Shown piece after piece: positions 58,101 through 64,000 of a stretch of DNA of 64,000 nt. The stretch comes from Allolobophora icterica (taxonomy: Eukaryota > Annelida > Clitellata > Crassiclitellata > Lumbricidae). Where the stretch lies: assembly GCA_963556255.1 (NCBI GenBank), contig OY744611.1, positions 34,166,718 through 34,230,717 on the forward strand, given 5' to 3'. The notes below the pieces were generated by a model. That model was given only the letters and a program-made list of their open reading frames with translations. It did not search any database and was not told the DNA's origin. A program made the position numbers and the translations under genes. Every line of letters starts with the position of its first letter. The first letter of the stretch is position 1.

Positions 58101-61100
58101 GCAGCCATTCCAGATGATTTTTAATTTCTCTGGATATTTTATTAAATCCATACTGATCTTGGGAATAAATATAATTGTAATAATCTGAGGAGGGTACTGT
58201 TCTGATGTAATTACAATAGAAACAAAAAATGATTACGGCTGTCAATGGGCATCCAGAGACTCGGGCACCTGCTCAAAGGGTTGAGCTCAAGCTCTGAATG
58301 AAATACCCAATACCTTGGTTTACATCTGTTAAGGTGATTCCATGTAAAAACCCTGGACATGTCGTTCAAACACAATTGTCTGGTGTCTCCAAATCAGTTT
58401 GCACTGTAATAAGGGCAATAAATAAAATAAACAAATATAACTAACAACCTTACCCTAGCGTACCTTACCAATATGAACATACCTGCTAAAGGTGTGATCA
58501 TTCTCCATGCATTTCTCCAGCCGTTCGATGGGACTGAGACTAGAGTCTGGATCTGAATAATCGGGATCATAATCATCCGTTGATCCCATGTCACCACCTG
58601 ACACAGACGACAATAAACAAAGATCAAGCAGATAAGTATTTTGACCTACTTACATTACAATGGAAGAAAAATCATTTTGCCATATCACACCCAGAGAAGA
58701 ATAGTAACCCACCAACAAGAAATGACATACTGTAATAGGGTCCAAACTACAGTTAGGTAAGATACTGGTACGCTATTGCATCTGGTAAGCTAGGGGGGGT
58801 CCATAGAGTAGAGGTAACATCACTGGCGTGAAGAGCAAGCGGTAGCGGGATCGCTTCCCGCAACGTCCCCAAATTTAGGTCCACTCAGCCTTTCATTTGC
58901 GAGATGGTGCATTGTTAAAATGAGATGTAGGACGTGATGGGCGCCTTGCATGGCTGCCGTGTACAGCTAAATTAGACTCCTGTAATAACTTGTGATCATC
59001 CGTTCATACTGATTTGTAATCATACTGCGTTATTGTCAGTTTGAAGATATTAAACGAAGATTATTATTATTATGGTTTCAAAGCATGAAATGGTAACGCA
59101 GCTGGGGTTGAAGGTATGGTAAGGTACAGGACACCTACGATATGACATGATCAAGTAGGGTAAGGTAGGAATGTTACGATATGACAGTGAGCTATGGTAA
59201 GACAGAATAAGTGAAGGTAAACGGATGCTTGTTATGCTCAAGGTCTTACAATTTACGCAAGTCAAGTCTCTTTGTCTGTCTCTCTCTCCATATCTGTCTA
59301 ACTGCCTCTGTATGTGTTACTCACTGTATGCATATGCATCAATATCTGTGTTATTTCCATTCTGTTTCTGTATCCATAAGTGCCCCTCTAAGTGAGTGTC
59401 TGTTTCTATAAACTACAGTGTATTTGGGGTTACTTGAAATGCGATATATAAAAATGACTGCACAAACAAAAAGAAGGATGCAATAAGGATTTAAACAACC
59501 ATATGAGTAAAATATAAAAGGAAATTCATGTCTGGTGAAAATCAGGGAATATGCAGTTAAACGTGCATATTTAAAATCGACTGCGCAGTGTCAGAGCAGA
59601 TTGTATTTGCAAACACTAAAGATAGATCTGTGCTGATCTTAGAAACACATCTTGTTATAAGTTATAAGACTGTGCTCTATTACTAGGCAAATGATGTCTG
59701 TGTTGTAGCTATGCTGGTGCCTGCTGTTACCAGACATCAGTTTTAACGATCATGATAATTACTACAAATTGTTTTACATCCTAAAGCGTCAAGTTTCTCT
59801 TTTTGGCTGCCGAGTTTTTTTTTCAAAATGAAATCCTGCAGGACAATATTTATTTAAGACAAAAACCAATGACAGGCAAACAAAATGAACCTGTGACAAA
59901 GTTTTTGACAATGACATTTATTAGCAACTGCCAACAGTTCAGTAGAGAGAGATATGGAAATGTTTACACTCTTGTAAAATCCTCTAAAATTTAATTCAAG
60001 GTTATGGCAAATTTCCCCACAAGATTTTAGTATTCTGACAATATAACAGATTTTTCAAATCTGTCAAATAAATCTGCCTGCTTTTGTTTAATTTTGTGGC
60101 AATGCTTATCACATATAGAGTACAGATGGCAACAAGTCTGTGCACTTTTTAACCTTTCCCTTTTTGATGAAACTGGAGTTAATGTTTTGGTAATGTTTGT
60201 CTTTAGCGTCCGAAATTATTTCAATGTAGCATCGTATAATATATACTCCGTGTTTTAAGCTACGTTCATCCAACTTCTAGTTTCAGTTATATTTTAATCG
60301 ATTATCCAGCTTCTAGTTTCATGAATATTTTCATCAGTGTTCCAACTTTATCGATTATCCAGCTTCTATTTTCATGAATATTTTCATTAGTGTTCCAACT
60401 TTTAGTTCGAGTTTTACTATGAAATGTTTTCATCGCTCATACACGGGAGCACTAAAACGATATATTTTCATCGCAATTCCAACTTCTAGTTTGACTTTTA
60501 TTATGTAATATTTTCATCGATCATCCGGCAACCAGTTTCGGTAGAGGGATTTGTTCCCTCACTTCATCGTAGCAATTGGCATTTACATTGAAATAATTTC
60601 GTACGCTAAAGACAAATATTACCAATGTTTTTATGTTCTCTTTTGCCTGGGCTGCATTAGGAGCACCTCTGAGTAAATATCTTGAAACTGACCCTAAATA
60701 AATGCTTAAATAAGTGAGTGACAAACTTTCCCACTGAGGTGCTAAATAAATGTTTAGTATACTACTCTACACAATCTTTGCAATTAATCGTTATCCACTG
60801 CTAGACTCTTAATAAACATGCAGTGACACGATTTTGACTAAAAGGCGGGGCAAACTATTACAATCGGGGTGCGTTATATACGGTATCTTTGAGTATGCTC
60901 CCATAAAGTAATGTGAACCTAGTGCGGACTCTGGATGATATATGTTCTATGTAAATAAGGCGAAATCGACTTTCAACATGGAGTTTCTTCAAAAATTTAT
61001 AGAAAATCGCCAGATCGTGAGCAAGAGTTGGGAATAGGTGCATTTTGATTGTTATGGTCTAAGGTATAATCATTTTGATGCTTGGTATCGTTTGGACCCA

Positions 61101-61766
61101 CACCGGTAATGGTAACTCATACCAATGACGGCGCAGATGCACCGTTGAATGGGTCTAAGGTATAATCATTTTGATGCTTGGTATCATTTGGACCCACACT
61201 GGTAATGGTAACCCATACCCCGTCATTGGGCAATTTAAATGACACATGGAGTATAGATGGAGTATACATGGCTTCACTGGCCCTAACCCTAAGCCCTAAC
61301 TGACCCTCACGATGCCTATGGATATATAGTCTGTTTATTTGATGTGGACCAATAACAGCACGCGAGCATACTGAAGCCGTTTTTAAATCTTAGGCACCCC
61401 GATTGTAATAGTTTGCCAAAGGCGGTTTAAAAACCCAGTTACTTTTACCCTGCCCCTTTCCTTTAAGAAGTCGGTAATTGTAGTATTATACGTTCACAAC
61501 TGGTTCGTAAAAGAAGTCAAAGAAAGTAAAGAATGGCCTATATTAGCATAAATCACGCTTTCTTTCATTATGTACAAGAACGAAAGACACTAAACATGTG
61601 ATCAGATCAAACAAAAATCGCATCCTTCCAATTCGCAATACACAAACACGACAGCTCTCCCTGACTTCGCCAAGTGTATCCGACCTCTCGACTTTATTTT
61701 AAAGAACGCGCTATATAAAGTTTAAGCCTGATATGCTGGTACTCTACCTGACAAGCCAAACTCCAT
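43196..61766 (-). CDS. PPP4R1: protein phosphatase 4 regulatory subunit 1, 19 coding exons
   Basis: PPP4R1 is a HEAT-repeat scaffold that directs the PP4 catalytic subunit to substrates. Coding exons in order: 61766-61748, 58597-58483, 57454-57351, 56905-56745, 55740-55680, 55274-55189, 54520-54416, 53319-53254, 52858-52700, 52194-52064, 51403-49995, 49210-49098, 48600-48415, 47602-47441, 46406-46306, 45600-45480, 44994-44864, 44412-44252 and 43452-43196. Phases and AG/GT borders agree; total about 1215 residues. The start MEFGLSGGDMGSTDDY has an in-frame TAA just upstream. Signatures: VRKTSQAALVDLVEQKLIET, CGDSIWGVRKACTECFM, FINLVSDQSRWVRMAAF, LLEQYLSMMDPSCAQKV, RHCAYSLPAVAYTLGRRNW, WKVRRTLAFSIHELAMIVG, DLDEVRIGVLKHLADFLK and DNSRNWRFREELA. 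The 1409-bp exon encodes an acidic, low-complexity insert longer than the vertebrate one. The last exon runs into repeat DNA, so the C-terminus after about VSSSAID is doubtful. Confidence 0.93.
44508..44764. mobile_element. hAT-type MITE in a PPP4R1 intron
   Basis: A 257-bp element with ends CAGTGCTTTTTTCTGGG and (reverse complement of the right end) CAGTGCTTTTTTTTAGCC. Both are followed by GGTTCCGGAACGG / GCCGGAACGGCGTTCCGG words. Flanks ATAATGAT and ATAATAAT match at 7 of 8 positions. No coding capacity. Confidence 0.75.
45150..45325 (+). mobile_element. SINE family B, partial copy
   Basis: Shares GTCATGGCCAGGA, a B-box-like CGGTTCGATACCCG, the core GCGCCTTGCATGGCTGCC, and a tail GTTTGAATGAATAAAGATTA plus (ATT)n with the copies at 47142 and 58793. 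The 5' part with the A box is missing. Confidence 0.75.
46441..46900. repeat. degenerate GGTTAGATT-type pentamer/hexamer DNA in a PPP4R1 intron
   Basis: Words such as GGTTAGGTTTGATT, GGATAGGGTTAGATTAAG, GGTTAGTTTGG and TTGGGTTCGACTG follow one another for about 300 bp without a fixed period. Similar DNA fills introns at 52205-52690 and 55800-56000. It resembles decayed TTAGG-rich satellite, but the variants are too mixed for a telomeric tract. Confidence 0.55.
47142..47356 (+). mobile_element. SINE family B, full-length copy
   Basis: The head GGGGGGATAGAGTAGTGGTAAC has an A-box-like TAGAGTAGTGGTAAC. GCGGATCGACTCCCG at about 47197 is B-box-like. The middle contains GGGCGGCGCCTTGCATGGCTG and the tail ends AATAATAAAGAATATAATTATT with (ATT)n. 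The copy lies just 85 bp from a PPP4R1 exon boundary at 47441. Confidence 0.8.
47655..47950 (-). mobile_element. L2/CR1-like LINE 3' fragment in a PPP4R1 intron
   Basis: Minus-strand frames read AEPLSDCLRPSLGGAG, FSVVGPTIWNGLPPELR and neighbours, split over two overlapping frames. FSVVGPTIWNGLP is the W-x-x-LP segment common to the ends of L2/CR1/Jockey polymerases. The 3' side ends GGTATTTCTATGAG. Adjacent at 47962-48002 is another hairpin-tail remnant (TATAGCACTTG ... AGGTGCTATG). Confidence 0.8.
51530..52020. repeat. GGTAAGGTA-type low-complexity intron DNA
   Basis: The PPP4R1 intron is filled with GTATGGTAAG, GGTAGGGTAAGG, AAGGTAATGC variants and, further on, the complementary TACCTGACCCTACC type. 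Similar pentamer DNA occurs at 52920-53240 (CTTACCTTACCTTAC), 54555-54850 (GTAAGGTAAGG) and 36250-36470 (makorin intron). No fixed period. Confidence 0.6.
53470..53815 (+). mobile_element. decayed LINE 3' fragment
   Basis: In a PPP4R1 intron. A frame at 53490 reads MKHCWLPVKEQIQ, a weakened version of the LHWLPV(x)xRI segment. Later come PQAFSHIRPYSWNSL and SAQPFSAYLKSQF, and the tail TGAAATGCACTATATAACCC with CGTTACATTACATAC. The order fits an L2-like 3' end with many lesions. Confidence 0.65.
56002..56041. repeat. 40-bp near-perfect palindrome
   Basis: The two 20-nt halves (ACCTGAGACGGTTACTGTAT and its complement) differ from perfect symmetry by one pair and have no loop. GAGACGGTTACTGT is also the middle of the SINE at 56571, so the palindrome is probably two SINE pieces head to head. 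Confidence 0.8.
56153..56660 (+). mobile_element. tRNA-Thr-like SINE interrupted by a hAT MITE
   Basis: With the 56182-56519 insertion set aside, the head reads GGGACGTGGTAGACGGTTGG then TTAGAGTGCTGGCCTTGTAA and carries a B-box-like AGTTCAAGCCTCCCA. The anticodon-loop region CTTGTAA is tRNA-Thr-like. A tail with GAGACGGTTACTGT and TTTTTGAGCAAGTCC follows. Arms do not pair well enough for a functional tRNA. Confidence 0.65.
56182..56519. mobile_element. hAT-type MITE with exact 8-bp target duplication
   Basis: A 338-bp element. The left end CAGAGTTTCCCAAACTGTGG and right end GAAGTTTGGGAACCGCTG are inverted repeats, each next to GGGTCGCGACCC, itself a palindrome. Flanks GGTTAGAG at 56174-56181 and 56520-56527 are identical. 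No transposase. It sits inside a tRNA-like SINE head. Confidence 0.92.
57018..57290. repeat. degenerate minisatellite CCTCAGAACAGTACCCA
   Basis: About a dozen variants of a 16-18-bp unit (CCTCAGAACAGTACCCA) lie in a PPP4R1 intron, densest at 57100-57140 where units are nearly exact. It is non-coding and lies between the coding exons at 56905 and 57351. Confidence 0.7.
57614..57835 (-). mobile_element. tRNA-derived SINE, family A (copy 2)
   Basis: 222 bp, the same length as the element at 436-657, with only scattered substitutions. Same orientation, same A and B boxes at the high end. In this copy the first hairpin arm is AGCACCTCT, so the stem has one G-T type mismatch with AGAGGCGCT. It is flanked by an (ATA/ATAAT)n tract and lies in a PPP4R1 intron. 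Confidence 0.88.
58793..59073 (+). mobile_element. SINE family B, diverged longer copy
   Basis: GGGGGGTCCATAGAGTAGAGGTAAC corresponds to the A-box region of the copy at 47142. GCGGGATCGCTTCCCGCAAC is the B-box region. About 70 extra bases follow, then GGGCGCCTTGCATGGCTGCC and a tail GTCAGTTTGAAGATATTAAA with (ATT)n. The extra bases suggest a subfamily. Confidence 0.75.
60265..60545. repeat. minisatellite of AACTTCTAGTTTCATGAATATTTTCATC units
   Basis: Four to five degenerate units of roughly 55-60 bp containing CCA(A/G)CTTCTAGTTT, ATATTTTCATC and CGATTATCCAG words. It lies in the long first PPP4R1 intron. There is no coding signal. Confidence 0.65.
61062..61222. repeat. direct duplication, about 93-bp spacing
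   Basis: CTAAGGTATAATCATTTTGA and the 45 bp after it occur at 61059 and again at 61155 with few changes; both copies run to GGTAATGGTAAC and CATACC. This is a local duplication in the first PPP4R1 intron. Confidence 0.75.
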
Positions 61767-62040
61767 CAGCAAGATGTTAAGCGACACTTAACAAGTCAAA
61801 ATACCGATGAAATGCGATAGAAGTCGCCAAGATATTTCACTAATAGATTACTTCGACGCAGAAAGAAACCGATTTCCGCTTAAAAACTATACTAAACTGC
61901 ACAAACGTACGAACGCAAACAACGACTCCACACGGCCACCATCTTGTCGTCCTTGTTTGGTGTCTTTGTATGTCCCTCTATCATCTTGCGTGTCATTATC
62001 ATGACGTCATTAAAAAGTTTTCATTGGCTGGCCCACTTTT
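61767..62040 (-). promoter_or_regulatory. putative PPP4R1 promoter with CRE and CCAAT box
   Basis: Upstream of the PPP4R1 start codon. A full palindromic CRE, TGACGTCA, is at 62002-62009 and a CCAAT box (ATTGG on the + strand) at 62023-62027, 236-260 bp before the ATG. An in-frame TAA lies 24-26 bp upstream of the ATG, so the coding start is well bounded. No TATA box is obvious. The transcription start is not determined. Confidence 0.55.
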
Positions 62041-62084
62041 CTAAACTGGGTCGAGTAAGTAAGGTAGCAAGAGTTATTAAATTA

Positions 62085-62505
62085 AAGGTCGTAAGTAAGT
62101 AAGTAAGTAAGTATATTCTTTATTAATTCCAACTGCTTTACCGCACTTTGGAGAACACGACATTTAATCAGATATAACATTCTCAGACTAAATGGTCTGC
62201 TCGTGGGACGATTTGGTCGTGCGGTCGTGGACGCTGGAGTAGCGGATCATCATTTTAATTGGAGAAACGAGTACAGCAAATGTTCCGGATTGTCCAGGAC
62301 ATCAGCAAAGAGGTTCTTGTCTGCCCTGAAACACAGCTGCTCGAAAGTTGGGCTTCCCTCCGGTAGACAGGGTAGTCGGATCAAACGGTCCATTGCAGAC
62401 TGCACCCAGCTGCCCGTCGAATCCCACCATGCCGCGGCCGATTATAGCCTACACTACGTGTGGGCCACTGTGGCCATCCGTGCCACATTATAGCCTACAG
62501 CATTG
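62085..62505 (-). mobile_element. non-LTR LINE 3' end related to the array RT
   Basis: On the minus strand one frame reads MDRLIRLPCLPEGSPTFEQL and then FADVLDNPEHLLYSFL, parallel to the C-terminal segment of the RT in the tandem array (IRKLKRQGYLPTDTPTFDLL, then RNPGHVLHDLLP). The 3' end AATAAAGAATATACTTACTTAC lies at about 62097-62122, the same (CTTA)n tail. It is 5' truncated, near the PPP4R1 promoter. The + strand frame over it is a shadow. Confidence 0.8.
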
Positions 62506-63084
62506 GCATGATTGAATTGTTTTACTTATAATAATAATTATTATTACTTAAGTAAGCATGTATGCATTCTCTAAGTATGCAGTTTTTAGGCGGAAATCGG
62601 TTTCTTTCGGCGTCGAAGTAATTAGGGCCTAAATTAAAGGTTTATAACCCCAGGCTCTCCACTTAAAACTACAGTCTCGCCTTTTCAAGAATAATTATAT
62701 ACGAGTAATTACCCTCATATGAGGGTAGGATTATAGATAGGAATAATATCTGCTGATCCTCCACTTTCCTATTCTTCTCGACCTAAATGACACCCGCCTT
62801 AACAGCTGCTCTGCTTCCTTTCTTGAACTGGACCCCAGAAACCGGACTCGGACCTTCTTTGACTACCCTCTGAAAAACGGGTGCTACGAAACGTCGGGGC
62901 GGGGCGGATCGACGGGGCGGGGCAAATAACTACGAAAGCTCGGGCGGATTACGTAAGTAAGTAAGTAGATACACAGGCACTACTCGGCATTGACAGAACA
63001 GAGGGAAGAAGTGAAATTGTAATATGTAAGCTTAAGCCTGAAATTGGTCGTAAGAAGCTTTAAAGTACAGCCTTGGGCGATATT
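62506..63084. other. unassigned flank upstream of PPP4R1
   Basis: Contains a GGGGCGGGGCGGATCGACGGGGCGGGGC stretch (62896-62925, G-rich and Sp1-like in composition) and a GTAAGTAAGTAAGTA tail remnant at 62955. No exon or RNA gene is recognised. Confidence 0.4.
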
Positions 63085-63354
63085 CGGACGTCATTTCCCA
63101 CGCTCGGGACAGAAACTAACGAGTCGGGGCGTCTATTGACTCGGGGCAGAAATTAACGCGTCAGGGCGTCCATTTCAAGGCTCGGGGAAGAAACTAACGA
63201 GTCGGGGCGTCTATTTCAAAACTCGGGGCAGAAACTAAGGAGTCGGGGCGTCTAATTCAAGGCTCGGGGCAGAAACCAACGAGTCGGGGCGTCTATTTCA
63301 AGGCTCGGGGCAGAAACTAAGGAGTCGGGGCGTCGAATTCAAGGCTCGGGGCAG
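63085..63354. repeat. 41-bp GC-rich minisatellite
   Basis: About six units of the type GAAACTAACGAGTCGGGGCG plus TCTATTTCAAGGCTCGGGGCA, period about 41 bp with some shorter units at the left. Single-base variants (TAAGGAGTC against TAACGAGTC) alternate between units, as expected for unequal exchange. Confidence 0.88.
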
Positions 63355-63488
63355 TTAGTCCCCTGCGCATGAGCATCCGGTCAATGCCGCCACCGGCCGG
63401 CATTAGTCCCCTGCGCATGAGCATCCGGTCAATGCCGCCACCGGCCGGCATTAGTCCCGGCATTACTCACTCACTCACTCACTCACTC
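63355..63488. repeat. 48-bp tandem duplication followed by (ACTC)n
   Basis: Two identical 48-bp units at 63355-63402 and 63403-63450 (TTAGTCCCCTGCGCATGAGC ... CCGGCCGGCA), then a partial third that runs into ACTCACTC repeats at 63465-63488. The CCACCGGCCGG stretch is itself nearly palindromic. Confidence 0.9.
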
Positions 63489-63831
63489 TAAGCTTACAAG
63501 GCAAGGCAAGACAAGGCAAGGCAACGAAGCAAGCACTACTTTCAAATGGTCATTCATATTTAAACGTCGCTTCCGGCGGTAACGTTAAAAAAGGTGTTTT
63601 GGCAATTCACCCCAAAGCGCTCGGTAGGGGCGCTAGCGATGCCATGATAGAATCAACAGTAAACTCTAGAGCCAAATTTCGCGACATCTTCCCAGAATGA
63701 CCGCTGACCCTTGGCAATATTTCATCAACTAATGTCCACAACCACAATTTACACCAGAAATCAAATTACCACTAGTCCGCTAATATCCCCAAACCTATTA
63801 CCAAAATTACAATATATCGTCCTTGCATCAA

Positions 63832-63923
63832 ACCAATACTGCCCGGAGAAACATTTTCACAACACACTATCCAAAATACCAATACTGCCCGGAGAAACAT
63901 TTTCACACCACACTATCCAAAAT
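63832..63923. repeat. 46-bp tandem duplication at the right edge
   Basis: ACCAATACTGCCCGGAGAAA starts at 63832 and 63878. The two 46-bp copies differ at one or two bases (TTCACAACACAC against TTCACACCACAC). Surrounding DNA to 64000 has CCAAAATA(C/T)C words but no further clear unit. Confidence 0.85.
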
Positions 63924-64000
63924 ACCAGAAACAAATCCAAAACCATAATCCATATAATTATTTCCACGACAAAATCACCGGTCGATACACTGTCCACATC

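Noticed and set aside
62203..62493. 96-residue + strand open frame upstream of PPP4R1 as a divergent gene
   Set aside because: The minus strand of the same DNA encodes a recognisable LINE polymerase C-terminus with the (CTTA)n tail; the + frame is a shadow.

Overview
The window is eukaryotic genomic DNA, most likely from a marine invertebrate and probably a non-vertebrate deuterostome. Genes have many short exons with GT..AG introns, gene density is low, and tRNA-derived SINEs, L2/CR1-like LINE fragments, hAT and Harbinger-type MITEs and simple repeats are abundant. AGGCCTA-rich DNA is also frequent. The taxon is my inference; no rRNA or mitochondrial marker is present. Nothing suggests a bacterial or phage origin.

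Three conserved single-copy genes are supported by spliced, phase-consistent exons. (1) The 3' end of polybromo-1 (PBRM1, the BAF180 subunit of PBAF) lies on the + strand, with five exons at 10-5140 covering the HMG box, a proline-rich linker and the conserved C-terminus. (2) A makorin RING E3 ligase (MKRN1-like) lies on the + strand at about 30460-36831. It keeps the RING, the Cys-His segment and the last CCCH finger, but the upstream CCCH fingers are missing or degenerate. (3) A complete protein phosphatase 4 regulatory subunit 1 (PPP4R1) gene lies on the - strand with 19 coding exons from 61766 down to 43196. It has a very large acidic central exon and an uncertain C-terminus. Its promoter side, with a CRE and a CCAAT box, is at about 61767-62040.

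Between PBRM1 and MKRN lies an 18.5 kb tandem array (8094-26633) of a 5534-bp composite unit. Each full unit holds a 5'-truncated non-LTR reverse transcriptase on the - strand. That RT is interrupted by a 1.4-kb hAT-like element with an 8-bp target duplication. The hAT element carries CGAGTC subterminal arrays, a strong hairpin, NRF1-type palindromes and what looks like a captured first exon with the start of a SAP-like domain. The inner units appear identical while the edge units have diverged. A decayed Polinton/Maverick-like segment (27370-28440), split by a LINE fragment, follows.

The rest is mostly repeats: at least seven TIR elements with visible or near-perfect target duplications, three or four SINE families, LINE 3' ends sharing a hairpin with a SINE family, and several mini- and microsatellites, including a 31-bp array carrying CCAAT/NF-Y-like motifs downstream of MKRN. 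The host genes act independently (chromatin remodelling, ubiquitin ligation, PP4 targeting). I see no operon-like or cluster logic; the mobile DNA is the unusual part of the window.
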